A DNA stretch of 64,000 bases, taken from positions 16,227,646 to 16,291,645 of the forward strand of contig NC_049981.1 in NCBI RefSeq assembly GCF_000003815.2, in the 5' to 3' direction. This document shows positions 39,164 to 51,401 of this stretch, piece by piece. Made by a program: the position numbers and the translations under genes. Below the pieces are notes generated by a model. That model made no database searches. It was given only the letters and a program-made list of their open reading frames with translations, and was not told the origin of the DNA. The DNA is from Branchiostoma floridae (lineage: Eukaryota > Chordata > Leptocardii > Amphioxiformes > Branchiostomatidae). Within the stretch, counting starts at the first letter, position 1, and every line of letters starts with the position of its first letter.

Positions 39164-39200
<37 letters not shown>
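39156..39200 (+). terminator. DCTN6: DCTN6 polyadenylation signal and adjacent (TA)n
   Basis: AATAAA at 39156-39161 lies about 525 nt after the DCTN6 stop, followed at once by a (TA)n run to 39200. It is a reasonable transcript end; no other gene intervenes. Confidence 0.45.
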
Positions 39201-39201
<1 letters not shown>

Positions 39202-40761
39202 CAGTTACATATAGCCTATCCCAGATTCCTTTGCGACTTAGTTAATATTCATTAGTAGGATTTCCAGTGCGAAAATGGAAATTGCCACGATTTTTCATTG
39301 ATCGCCCTGTATTATCGAAAAAGAACTGGACCTTCTAACTTACCAGATTTGTAGTATGTACTATGGAGACCGTGACAATGTAAAAATGTTAAAGCAGGGG
39401 GTAAACGATTGCTGAGATATCATTTTCTGAAAAGTGCAGTAGGATGCAGGGAAGTGACTTCCGGGTTCAGGGGTCACTACACAAATACCTCTGACGTCAG
39501 CCTGATTTGCAGAGCTACGGTCCGTGCGACCCGGGATCGAGTCCAGGGGAGGGTGATTTTCAATTGTTCTTGTTTCCTTTTTTACATCCATTTAATATAA
39601 ACAATAGTTTCAGCACATTCCAATACATGTAACTAGAAAAAACCGTGTACACACGCAAACCTTGGCAAAATGCCAGCTTTTTTAAAGCACTTGTTTAAAT
39701 CATTGTACGTGATATGAGATGTTTAATTGACCATACTTTCTGTTGAACTTCACTAGGAAGGGTAATGTGAGAATTTTACATGTAAATTGTGAAATTTGGT
39801 TACCTGACAGCTAACTTGAAAGTTTTCCCTTTTGGTGTCTACATGTCCTTGCCCTGCTTGTTCACTGACCATAGAATTGTGTTAATTTCACTTCAATTTT
39901 TCCCCATTGTCTGCTGACAACTCACACACCCCTGTCTATCATTCAAAACGTAACACAATATTGCATTGTTCTACTACAAAATTTACATCTGGTTGTCCTG
40001 CAATTAGTGCAAATGATGCAATCATTGTTCCAGAGAGTGTTTCAAGCTTCCTCACCTCACCTGGAATGGTGTTTTTCCTTCTTCATTTTTACCACCATGC
40101 TGTGTTCTGGATCAATTTAAATGAATGAAGACCTTTAGTGTACATTTTTGCCCAGTAGAGCTAAGTATAGGTCACAACAAAGACAAAAAACAGCCATAGT
40201 AGACACTATCTGCATGCTGACTGCCTGATCAACTGTTTTGTATTTGTCTTTGGCAGCCCACATTTTTATATCAATCACAAATTTCAAATCATTATTTCCA
40301 GCAACACTGATTTATTGTCATTACAACCCTTCACAGATGTTGGTTTCACCACTAAAAGAGGTCAATTTCCTTTGTTCTTTTGAAAAGCTCTATTATTTAT
40401 ATTTGTGTATGTGAACAATTGTGTTTTATATAAGAACATCAATACTTATGTTGTACATGTATGACAACTCTAGCTAAAGACCACCAATTTTCTTGTTTAA
40501 CACCCAGTACATCAACATTGTTGTTCACTATCAGATTGAAATGAGTTTGTAACAGTTATCTTCTCATGATAACAAACAGTAAGAAAACAAGAATCACCTG
40601 ACAAAGAAGATTAAAAGGATATGAAAATCAAACAGTATATGTTGACATATTCATTCATATATACATGGAGAAGACAACATTAGATTTGTGACTCTGTTAC
40701 ATGTTAGATTTGAAGACAGGCCTTATTCCTTTTACAAGAAAGTCCCACAGCAAACATTGTA

Positions 40762-40909
40762 CACATATGGTACTCTCCAAGCAGAGGTCGAGTCGCAGAG
40801 ATATACTAGTACTCGAAAAAAATACAGAGCCGCTCCTCCTAGGCTCTATTTTTTTCGACTACTAGTATATCTCCGCGACTCGACCTCTGCTTGGAGAGTA
40901 CACATATGG
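40762..40909. mobile_element. 130-bp foldback MITE with 9-bp target-site duplication
   Basis: The element at 40771-40900 begins TACTCTCCAAGCAGAGGTCG and ends with the complement CTGCTTGGAGAGTA. Arms of about 60 bp pair almost perfectly across a short GCTCCTCCTA centre. Perfect 9-bp repeats CACATATGG flank it (40762-40770 and 40901-40909). Confidence 0.92.
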
Positions 40910-40934
40910 GGCTGGAGATACCATCTGCATAAAT

Positions 40935-41418
40935 GCAGGTAACAATAGGGCTGTGCAGGTATCACTGATATCTACCTGCACCAAACCTGCACTGGTCCAT
41001 GTACTGTGTTTATACACGCTAGTGCAGGTAAAATTGGAGCTGTGCAGGTATTCCTAATATCTAGCTGCACCTAACCTGCACTGGTCCATGTACTGTGTTT
41101 TATACTGGTTAGTGCAGGTAAAATTGGAGCTGTGCAGGTATTCCTAATATCTAGCTGCACCAAACTTGCACTGGTCCATGTACTGTGTTTTATACTGGTT
41201 AGTGCAGGTGATATTGGAGTTGTGCAGGTATTCCTAATATCTAGCTGCACCAAACTTACACTGGTCCATGTACTGTGTTTTATACTGGTTAGTGCAGGTA
41301 ATATTGGAGTTGTGCAGGTATTTCTGATGTCTACCTTCACCCAAGCTGCACCTAACCTGCACTGGTCCATGTACACTGGGTGTACACAGGTAAGTGCAGG
41401 TAAAATTTGAGGTGTGCA
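40935..41418. repeat. ~90-bp minisatellite, five copies
   Basis: ACTGGTCCATGTAC starts at 40991, 41080, 41170, 41260 and 41361 (spacings 89, 90, 90, 101). Units contain both GTGCAGGTA and its complement TACCTGCA or near forms, so each can fold. Periods of 90 bp keep reading frames open, producing spurious repetitive ORFs on both strands (for example 41071-41376 minus). Confidence 0.92.
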
Positions 41419-41873
41419 TCAGTCATGGAGGTTTAATAAACCTTCCTAGGTTTGTAGTTCTACCTAAATGACAATAACATTTCCTAACATTGCTTTCCCA
41501 GACTGAAGGCACAGGAAATCAGTGGTGTAATATAAAATTTCCAAAGCAGGTAATTTTGAGTAGTATCAGCACCACTGCACTTATGAAAGGAAAATACTCA
41601 GTATTTTGAACCCTGTAATAAAGTTGTCTGTAAAAGTTGACGTGGCTTTCTTAACGTGTAATTAAGGTATTTATTGTATTGGTTTCTGTTCGTTTACCTT
41701 GTGCGCATGCCCAGGCCAATGACCCGAGAAGCACCTGTTCCACAATGATATGATGGCGTTAGACAACTGACCTTTTCAGACTACAGTTTCAAAATGGTAG
41801 TGTCTACTACGCTGGCTGAAAAATTGGAAAAGTTAGCCGAATGGGGAGAACAATTTGCTAGGGGAGTTTAGCC

Positions 41874-41986
41874 GCGTAGGTTTTCAATGGTACGCAGTTT
41901 CCAATGGGAAAATGTTATCCTTAACGAATAACAGCGTAGGTTTTCATGTGTACGCAGTTTTCAAGGGGAAAATGTTATCCTTAACG
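41874..41986. repeat. 60-bp direct duplication
   Basis: GCGTAGGTTTTCA starts at 41874 and again at 41934, each followed by GTACGCAGTTTTC-like sequence and AAAATGTTATCCTTAACG. Two copies with a few substitutions. Confidence 0.9.
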
Positions 41987-44956
41987 TTACTACGGTTCCT
42001 TTTACTGGCGAATTTTTCACACTATTTGAGCGACTTCTAACTTTACCATCCTTATCCGCATAGGAAGGCCTGACTGAGAACATAGATATTCTATATAAAG
42101 TACTTGTCACAAGCTTAAAAAGTAAATGTCTAGTTGACATGTGTAACATAAGGAGAATGTCTGCTGGGTCAATTCTTTCATTTGAACCTGGATTTTGTTT
42201 GGGGTTCATGAGATATCATATAAAAGTCTGGAAACTGAACTTCTCTCCAATTAACAGGTGGTAGCTGTACAATATCCCGTGTTAGACAATTTCTCGCTGT
42301 CGGGCGCTTATTGGCCCTCCTCGCGAGGCTAGGTTTGTGTTGTCGCCCGAGGGGTACAGTGCTTCGGCGCGCGCGACTCATTAGTTGGCAAAACATGCAC
42401 CTGGAAAATATTGTGTGTCTGACACCTAAAGTTTTCAAGTCCAGGATACACAGTACAATATCTCGTTTATAAAAGTGTTTCTTTAAACGACAAACTTCAA
42501 AAAAGTTCATCTCCGGTACGATCTGCCCACGCCCCCTTTTAATCCGGATTTATCCAGAAGTAGTTGTATTACCAGTTGGGTAACTTTTGACGCAATGCTT
42601 CGCTGCGCATCCTTCATGATAACGGGCTAAATCGTTGAATATGCCAATAGGAGTTCTAACTGATACGTTATCAAATTGAACCTATTTTACAAGCATTTCT
42701 ATCGTCTATTTCTCATCGCTACTGTGTCTGACTTAATACAAACCTTATAAAGGAGACTTGAGAAAGAAAATTGTTGATTTTTTTCCTTCCCCAACAACAG
42801 GAATGTTCAGTCCCCTGTGACGTATGCACATACGGGGACTTCAGATGACCATATATGGAAGTCGTAGAACGCTTCCCATTGGCTGTCTAAAATTGGGTCA
42901 TTATCTACCCAACTCGTGTCTCTCTATTGTTTTCGCCAATCATTCGACTCTGGACATTTTCTGTGTAAGGTGAGTTTTTCTTCTGGCTCTATGTACACGT
43001 AGTTTTTGACAATACACGGAGAGGCATTCAAAGTTTCTGCCTCACTAACTGTAGCCAAGGTGCAGTTGTGTGCGTATGTCATGCGAATAGGACACTTGTT
43101 CTGTTGTTTTGCTGTTGTGTTGTTTCCAATGAATACAAAACTTATGCTCATGATTCCTTGTGAATTTGCCGATAAACGAAGAAATCGGTAAACCAGTAAT
43201 GTAATTCAGAAATAGTTGTCAAACTCCTAGATTCTGAACACAGTGAAGTAACTTCCGTATACTAGTAGTCAAATCTTGCGAAATGCAGATTCGGGGAGGC
43301 AGATTACCATATCCCCGACCCTGTGTCCGCGGGCTCCCATACGTTTTTGTTTTCCATCCCAAGTCTTATCAAGTATAGAAAGTATTCAGGATGTAAGAAT
43401 ATTTCCGGAGAAGAAAAGACTCCATGCTTCGTGAGACACTACAACAAACTGCCGGATATTTCCTAAAAGTGCCTCCCCCAAAACTGCTTCTGGAATGCAC
43501 CACACACTGACAATCCTAGGTGTAAACCCCGCAGGCTAGATCGCTCCCTGCAAGCCAATTCTTCGACAACTCACCCGGCGACAACACCCCAAACCAAGGA
43601 GGTGGAAAGGAGATTTATTTTACCCTCCTTGCCAAAACGTATCGCTAGCCCAAAACAAGTATATGCTGACCTCGAGGTTATGGGGATGGTTTAATGTTAG
43701 AAGAAAGAGAAAAAATCATGACTCTCCCCTTCTACTGGTGAATAGCCGTTGATTTGTCTGGTTATATACTCAATTTCCTTTAGACGCCAATCACTGAACA
43801 CACAGCGATCAAAACGATTTGTTTGACCTTTCATCTAATATTTCATAACCATAATTGGAATGTGGCGCAAGGTGTTAAATCGTTACTTTATAGAAGAGAA
43901 CAAAACACATAAAATGTACACATTTTGGCTACAAAATTCGCCCAGTGATCGTTCAACTCTCAGGTCGCAGAGCGGTTGTAGTGCAGTCACAGCCGAACTT
44001 TGTGTAACCAAGTTTCATATAGTCTACGGTGTTTTCTCGCTCGGAAAGCACTCTCCTATGGGAAACTGAATTTTTTTAACCAATCACAGTTATATAGATT
44101 GTACGATTTTTTCTTCTTTTTTTCGGCATTAGTGCTCACTTCATCGCAATGACGCACTTCCAAAAACATCGACGCCATCTTCATTTTTTGACCTGGCAAA
44201 CTTATTCCAACGAAATTCATCATGACAGCTGAATAAAAGGGAAAATATAAAGTTTACAACTGTAGATTTTAGATATCGGTCTTTTGTTCACTTTATTGAG
44301 ATCGAGACATGTTTAAGAACAACAAACAATTCTAAGGGCTTGCAGTTTGAAAACCGAGTTAGTCTGGTTCTGAACAGGTACTGTATATTTTTGTAAAAGG
44401 TGTTGTTTGTGAAGCTGTCAATCATATCAAATTGTAGCATCATCAGATCTATTCTGCTCATTTGAATATTGCTCACTCCCTTCGGCCGACACATGCCCCA
44501 TACATCGTAAAGTTTTGACTAACGCAGATAACAATTTCCATTCAAATTTTCAGTCGTCCAAAATTACCGATTCGCAAGGAAGGGGGTTATGTAACCTTAT
44601 TCGAAGTCCACACCTTTCCCACGATAGGCAATCACATGTAAAAGGTCACTCAACAACAATAATGGTTCTCTGCACACAAGACTGCGTCCTCATCATTTGC
44701 ATCTTGGCGTAGGAGAAACCGGTCTATCTACATGTTGAATATGCATGAAGCTAACCTATTATGATACAGAGGTTCGTCGCTTGAAGGGAGCGAGTAATGC
44801 TTGTTATGAGCAGAATATATCTGACACGATTGACAGCTTCGCAGACAACATTCTAAAAACATGTACATGTATATGTGTAGAAAAAATGACCTCGAGTTTT
44901 CATTTTTTTTGGTACTTTTTTTTTCAGAACCACACAGAAACCTGTGAGAGGTAATC

Positions 44957-47900
44957 ATGAAGTGGTGTGTTCGTCTGCTGGCCCTGGTTGCTATGGCAAC
45001 ATTGATTGACACCTCGAATGCCGGGGTGATCAGTCGGGCAAAGCGAGAAGGTATGTGCTCATTTATTCATTGATTGATTTATTGATTCATTCATTCATTC
45101 ATTTCTATTTTTCTGACATTACTACCACTCGAGACTGTTGGTACATTAGTACTAAATTTAATCTAATCATCCCAATGTTTTTAATCCCCCAAACAGTTAG
45201 CCTGGGTGAACTACAGTCCCTACTAGAGAGGTTGGACAGTGTTGTGGGAGGTCAGTACCCCTATGTGTTAGCTTGTTATCAATTTTGCTTCACTGTTATA
45301 TTACCATGTTCTCCTTGCCAGGCCCACCGCTTGTCTATATTAAGGCATCGGATTAGCGCTTACAATCCGCCAACCAACCAGGAGCTGCCCTAGCTGTTAC
45401 TGGAGAAAAAGTTACAAGCCAATGGCGTTGCCTTTGGACCATGAGCGGCGACGCGATTGGCTAATAACTTTCCCTCCAACGACAGCAGGAGAAGAACCTG
45501 ATTGGCTGATGCATGACCAGCGCTGGCGCAACGAGAAGGAAGGATCGCAGGTCGATGTGTCAGGTCGTTGATTGACACATTCAAGCGATAGGCATGATAG
45601 GATGATTAGGCACACTGAAATGAACTTGTAATTGTTTGCTCTAGCTTGGAACAAACAGAGCGCTTCAAATGTTAGTAAAAAGAAGCCACACTCAAGAAAA
45701 ATGACTGAACTCTTTACACTACTGTAAACACAGATCAGGAAGAGAGGGGCATGGAGGAAGAAGACGACGTCGATGAGGATCTTGACGAAGATGACATGGA
45801 AGAGAGAGAAATGGGGGAGGAGGAGATAGGTTTAGATGATAATGACTATCTAGACGAAAATGATGGTCATGTATATTTGGACGAGGAAGAAATGGAAGAA
45901 CAAATGAGGGCGGACTATCTCGATGAAGATGATGAAGAAGATTTCGACGAGGATGACACTGAGGGAGAGATGGGTATGCCATAGTTTTCCTTACCCTGAC
46001 GACCTTTAACCCGTTTGCTTAGCAGTCAAGTCTTTGACTTAGTTAAAATTCCTACGCGAATGTTACATTCTGTGTAATGACCTAATCTAAATTATGAATG
46101 AAACAAGACACAGACGGATATTGGTTCTGCTTGTTATTAGAGTTTTGAGCCAAACATCGTATTCGGTACGCCAACACGGCGCCACGTTTGGACTATGCTT
46201 TCGCTTTTAGTGATGGCTATTCTAGATATTGACTTGATTTATTTTGAACACAACAGATGATGCTGAACTGGCACTGAGAGAGCTCCAGGATGAATTTAAG
46301 AAACGACGGGAAGGTAAGAACACTTTCATTATCATCATCATAATTCTTACTTAAAGAGTGGAAGCTTACACAAAAAAATTAGCTTCCAGTATCCCCCATC
46401 TCACAATGTGTCATAAACATGCGTCACAAATCTTTCCTGTCACTTGAGTAACAGTTGTATATCTTGCGTATCTTACCACCTGGATGCTTCAACTTCAACG
46501 ACCTAGAAAAGGGATAGTTTCTGTTGGGACTAACAACTCCATTATTTTGCTCTCAGAAATTCCAGTTCGAGAGTCTGTTATGTCCAGTCTCGACGAACGG
46601 CTGTCTCGCCTGATAGAACAACTGGAGGGACTGAAACAGATGAAGAGAGAACAAGAAGAGGATGTGGATGAGACCAGAGCTATGGAGAAGGAGGAGGAGA
46701 TAGAATTGGAGGAACAAGAGGAAGAGATGAGAGCTATGGAGGAGATGGAGGACATAGAGGCGGCTGAGCAGGAAGAGGAGATGCGAGCTATGGAGGAGGA
46801 GGAGGAGAAAGAAGCAGCGGAGCAGGAGGAGGAGATGAGAGCAATGGAGGAGGAGGAAGACATTGAGGCAGCGGAACAGGAGGAGGCGATGAGAGCAATG
46901 GAGGAGGAGGAGGAGAAAGAAGCTGCGGAACTGGAGGAAGAGGCCAGAGCTTTGGAAGAGGAGGAGGATATAGAAGCAGCGGAGCAGGAGAAGGAGATGA
47001 GAGCAATGGAGGAGGAGGAGGAGGTTGGTTTGGAGAAGGACCTAGAGTTGGTCGACGTGGAGGCTCAAGATGCGCAGATCGAGGAGAGGGAGATGGCCGA
47101 GCAGGGTCTTGATGCTCCAGAGCAACTGGGTAAGAGAGTTGGCGATCTTTGTGTATACATTGATATTGTTCTCCCCACAGATCGCATGGCAAAGGCTAAA
47201 AAGTAAACGACACTAGTTCTATGATGGGAGGTGATCCGGAAGCCAATATGATATAGCTAAAGCTAGATTCCTTTAAGTTTTTTTTTTCATAGACAGGAGT
47301 GATGTGATGGAAAGGTTTTGAAAACCATATAAACATGTTAAAATTCAATACCTGACTTGTAATGATGGCGAATGTTTTACGTGCAGAAAACTCTGAGACT
47401 GGTGGACTTGCCGCCCTGGCAGCCCAGCTGGAACAGTTGGAGCAGCAACTGCGTGAGACTATGGGTAAGTAGGGAGTCCGGGGATGAGGGGTAGACAATA
47501 GAACAGGAGGGGATGGACTTAGTAGGAACAGAAAATAATGCTAGTAAACCGGTACCGCTTAACAGTGTAGGAACTTTCGAGTTAGGTAAAGGGTGAGACG
47601 AAAACATTATATCTGTGTGTACAGCGCGTCTAGATCGATGCCGGTTTAGACCTTAGACCACTCTGCTGTTGCATGTGAACTTAGACAATGTGACATGGAA
47701 TGAAAATGTACCAGAGTGAACGAGGCTTCTAGAGGACTGATGATGAGTGTGACTTGGATAGATTAAGAGAGCGACTGAGAGTAAGACAGGTTGCTGGAGA
47801 CTCTGCTGAGTTTGCTAAAAAGCCCATGTACCTACATGTATCGATTCGCCGCTATGTTGTAGTCACTAAGTGACTCTTTTTAGATTTGCACTTTTCACAA

Positions 47901-48232
47901 CCGCTGTATGGACTGACAGCTTAGATTATAGTACACAGAGACACAGGTTTGACTCAAAATTTACATAGTACATGTGCATCTCTTCTGGTAATACCGTGGT
48001 AGCGTAATGCTATACGCAATAGAGATACTTATTTATCAATGTATGCCAAATTGAAGCTTCATGTGATGTTTGATGTACTGATTCTAGATGAGGACACTCC
48101 GGAGGAGGCTGGTCTGGACACTGATCTGGAGCAGGTGGGGCGGTTCCTGGAGGATCCTGTCCAAGCTCCGGAGCAACAGGTTGAAGGTAACACATCCACC
48201 CTATCATGCCAGACACACAGAGAGAGAGATAG

Positions 48233-48290
<58 letters not shown>

Positions 48291-48306
48291 GCAGAGACAG
48301 ACAGAC

Positions 48307-48339
<33 letters not shown>

Positions 48340-48793
48340 AACAGAGTGGCAGAAAGGCAGACAGAAAGAAAGAAAGACAGACAGACATAAGAAAGACAGA
48401 CTGACCGAGACAAGCAGAGAGAGAGATAGAGCGAGCGAGGACAAGAGAGCTAAGACAGCGAGAGATGAGAGAGAGAGAGAGGTGAGAAAGAGAGAGAGAG
48501 AGAAGGAGAGAGAGAGAGGTGAGAAAGAGAGAGAGAGAGAAGGAGAGAGAGGTGAGAAAGAGAGAGAGGTGAGAAAGAGAAGGAGAGAGAGATATGAGAT
48601 GAGATGAGATGAGACGGGGATAGAAAGATAGACAGAGAACGTCTGCAGAGGTACATTCAATGTCCATGTGTGATGTGCAAATATTTGTCTGCGTGTTATC
48701 ATGCCGTGACCCTGAACTTGCCTGTGATACTTCTGTCTAATTCTAGATAACAACAACTGGCAGGCCGGCGAATACCTGGAAGTGCCGAACTAA
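44957..48793 (+). CDS. Secreted, extremely acidic Glu-rich repeat protein (unrecognised)
   Basis: Eight coding exons: 44957-45050, 45197-45250, 45734-45973, 46257-46313, 46557-47129, 47387-47464, 48088-48186 and 48747-48793. The product is about 413 residues. Exon 1 gives a signal peptide (WCVRLLALVAMATLIDTSNA) followed by a dibasic AKR. Later exons encode a short helix (SLGELQSLLERLDSVV), an Asp/Glu/Tyr-rich stretch, a LRELQDEFKKRRE segment, six 18-residue Glu-rich repeats in exon 5, a helix (LAALAAQLEQLEQQLRETM) and the tail WQAGEYLEVPN. All seven introns are phase 1, so every internal exon is symmetric. Signal peptide plus acidity plus dibasic sites resembles granins or acidic matrix proteins, but there is no homology I can name. 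It is not a cytoplasmic coiled-coil gene, because the first exon is clearly a leader. The start has A at -3. Confidence 0.82.
46718..47041 (+). repeat. 54-bp in-frame repeats (18 residues) in exon 5 of the acidic gene
   Basis: Six units start at 46718, 46772, 46826, 46880, 46934 and 46988. The consensus is EEEMRAMEEEEDIEAAEQ or EEEMRAMEEEEEKEAAEQ. The two versions alternate, implying that a 36-residue (108-bp) dimer was amplified. The antisense strand reads as a Pro- or Ser-rich ORF, which is a shadow. Confidence 0.9.
48221..48612 (+). repeat. ~390-bp purine-only-like GA/GATA/GACA tract
   Basis: Intron 7 of the acidic gene holds consecutive (GA)n, (GATA)n, (GACA)n and GAGAGGTGAGAAA units, almost without pyrimidines on the plus strand except in GATA, GACA and GTGAG units. 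The antisense ORFs here (Ser/Leu repeats) are artefacts of the tract. Confidence 0.95.
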
Positions 48794-49345
48794 AATTTCC
48801 AAGGTACGATGATCACTAATTTACGACACTTATTTTGCTCATGTTTGTTGCTAACGTATCCAGCTATCTTCTGTAATTGAAAAACACTGACCCATTTTTT
48901 AATCATTTTTCTTTCAGAGTAGAGCGGCAGTGGACATAAAAGTTCCATCCATGGCCGCATACCGATGCCGGTTCTCCACAAACCGCGATAGGACGGCAAT
49001 TTAACCAACAATGCCATCGTTTTTACCTTTTTTTTAAATCTTGATATGTCAAATTTCAATATTATAATGGTGGCATTCTGGAATAAGCTATAAAGTGCTT
49101 TTATGATAGATATAAAGATCTTAACTATACGGTACTCCGTCTTGACTAAAAATCTCAATCTAATGCTGCTACTCGACTTGCGTCTTCTGTTAGAATGCAT
49201 ATATATATTCGGTATGAATCTATTTAGTCCTTTAAGTTCTGGTAGAATTGTTCTTTTGCTGAAATTTATGATAGATGGAAGAGAATTATGATGTTTCGAT
49301 TTAGTTTTACTTCATACAAGATTGCAATATCTTCGGAACTTCGGA

Positions 49346-49351
49346 AATAAA
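49346..49351 (+). terminator. Polyadenylation signal of the acidic-protein gene
   Basis: AATAAA about 550 nt past the stop codon. A possible 3'UTR intron lies between a donor after 48804 (CCAAG|GTACGA) and an acceptor ending at 48918 (TTTCTTTCAG). Confidence 0.45.
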
Positions 49352-50465
49352 TGGGTGAAAAGCGAACGTTGATGTCTTGTTTTGTTTTTGTTTGTTGTTT
49401 TCATGAGCAAAGGACAGCAACATTTATTTACAGCAGTCTAATGCATACTTCTACAGTATTTTGAAATGATGTTTAATGACTTGATTAGCAGTAGTCATGT
49501 GAAACAGTCAGCAGCCGAACGAAACGCGTTTGCAACAGGATCACAGTTTTTCCATGACAGAAGATCAGAGGCCGCACGTAAGTTCTGTTGCAGTGCCAAA
49601 TTCACTCACCAGGCGGCCCCCAATCAACATCGACCATTCCGGTTCCAAGACCTACTTACATGCCAAATATCATCACAGTACATATAGAGGTTCTCAAGTT
49701 GGAGCTCCGGACACAGATCTAGAGACATATATATATATATGCAAACAGTCGGACACAAAACAATACCTTTATTATGATTACTCACGGAGGTGCAAAATAG
49801 ACATAAAAGGTAGTGAGTTGTGACGACTTCATAATTATCCGAGTACGAGGGATGCACGAGGAGAAGTTCTCGGCTTCACCCAGTAATGATAAGCACAACT
49901 CAACTTTTGAGGCACAACTTCATAGTATGGAGCCTTTTATCAATATCCTCCAAATCACAAATCATTGGAGTCATTACTTTCCAGGCATTCGTTTCTTGCA
50001 AATCAGAAGGTAAGTGGCGAGAGAAAAGTGATGTGAATTGTGATCAGACATGTGTGGGTCGAGCTCCCCATGCCGTAAATTAACAAAAGACATTGTCAAA
50101 ATGTTTGATAATGATTCTCTTCCTATTTCAAGCAAAAAGAATTGGGTGTCTGACATCCAGCAGCGCAGTTTGACCCGCACACCTCAGGTCAGGTCAATTG
50201 TCCACGTTTTTCCCCTTACCTAACATTACTGGGTGTCGCCTGCAAAGTAATGATCACAATAATTTGAATTTTGGTACATATTTATATAAGACTTTATACT
50301 TGACATCTATGCTTCGAAATCTGAGCTGTGCTTATTATTTCTCGGTAAAGCCGAGGACGTATTGATAACCCCACATACATGTATAAAGTCTTATATAAAT
50401 GTGTACCAAAATTCAAATTATTGTGATCATTACGTTGCAGGCGACACCCTGTAACGTTAGGTAAT

Positions 50466-50830
50466 ACCCCCATTCCACTGGGACGGCGCTCTCGCGGCGC
50501 TCTCACGGCGATGGAAAATTTGACCATCGCGGTGAGAGCGCGGTGAAATCGCCATGGTCGCCATGGGAGCGCGGTGAGAGCGCGGTGAGAGCGCCCTGGG
50601 AGCGCGGTGGGAGTGCCATCGCCGCGAGAGCGCCGTCACCACGGCGATGGTATGGAGCCCTGTCATACCATCGCCATGAGAGCGCCGAGGATGGCGATGC
50701 AACAATGATCGCCATGAGAGCGCCATGAGAGCGCCGAGAGAGCGCCGAGAGCGCCAATAGGGCTGAACAATGGTAAATGATAGGGCCGATTCCACTAGGA
50801 CGGCGATCTCACCGCGCTCTCGCTGCGCTC
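50466..50830. repeat. GC-rich array of GAGAGCGC-type units
   Basis: More than a dozen copies of GAGAGCGC(C/G) in one orientation, plus inverted GGCGCTCTC copies at the left end and GCGCTCTC copies at the right. The block is bounded by near-identical ATTCCACT(G/A)GGACGGCG at about 50472 and 50790. It is embedded in the surrounding inverted repeat. ORFs on both strands are repeat artefacts. Confidence 0.85.
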
Positions 50831-51253
50831 TCAACTATAGTTCATACAATCTTTATTCTTGAAGAAGTATATTTGATGAATTTTTTTGTCAAATCTTACT
50901 TTTGTGTCATGAGTCACTTCCTAATTAAAATCATGGCTAATACAAATTAGATAACTACACATACAATGCTTTTATTCAGCGTTTTGTATCACATGATTTC
51001 TCCAGATTAGATATAACATAAATTGGCGAAAAAAACTCGGAGAAATGTTTAAAAAATGTACAAATGATGTACAATGAAGAAACTGAGATGGAATAATCAA
51101 GAACACAAAGGTTTATCATGTCTTGACTTATTTTTAATTGTCAACAGAATAACATTTTAGTTTTCATTACGGAAGACTTATTTTCTATACATCAAATCGT
51201 TTCACTATTTCATTATTTACCATAATAACGTGGCATGATAATGATATTCATTT

Positions 51254-51401
51254 NNNNNNNNNNNNNNNNNNNNNNNNNNNNNNNNNNNNNNNNNNNNNNN
51301 NNNNNNNNNNNNNNNNNNNNNNNNNNNNNNNNNNNNNNNNNNNNNNNNNNNNNNNNNNNNNNNNNNNNNNNNNNNNNNNNNNNNNNNNNNNNNNNNNNNN
51401 N
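51254..51401. other. Assembly gap (148 N)
   Basis: Run of N inside the 49.8-51.8 kb inverted-repeat structure. Confidence 1.

Larger units (their letters stand above)
39201..44900. other. Gene-poor interval between DCTN6 and the acidic-protein gene
   Basis: Apart from the repeats listed separately (40762-40909, 40935-41418, 41874-41986) I find no supported exon here. A GC-richer patch lies at 42290-42390. Inverted AAGGAGG/CCTCCTT pairs occur near 41429-41450 and 43598-43632. The last part, 44700-44925, probably contains the promoter and a 5'UTR intron of the next gene; an acceptor (TTTTTTTTTCAG) ends at 44926. Confidence 0.5.

Noticed and set aside
39490-39560. Possible tRNA gene (GGGATCGAGTCC resembles a B box)
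   Set aside because: No matching acceptor stem or credible A box and anticodon arm; at most a degraded tRNA-derived SINE.
41071-41410. Repetitive ORFs on both strands, about 100 codons
   Set aside because: The 90-bp minisatellite period is a multiple of three, so open frames persist by chance.
46495-47192. Long minus-strand ORFs (Ser-rich and Pro-rich) opposite the acidic gene
   Set aside because: They are antisense shadows of the GAG/GAA repeat in exon 5; no start context, splice sites or family resemblance.
48010-48756. 248-codon minus-strand Ser/Leu-rich ORF and its relatives
   Set aside because: Produced by the GA/GATA/GACA tract, which lacks stop codons in all frames.
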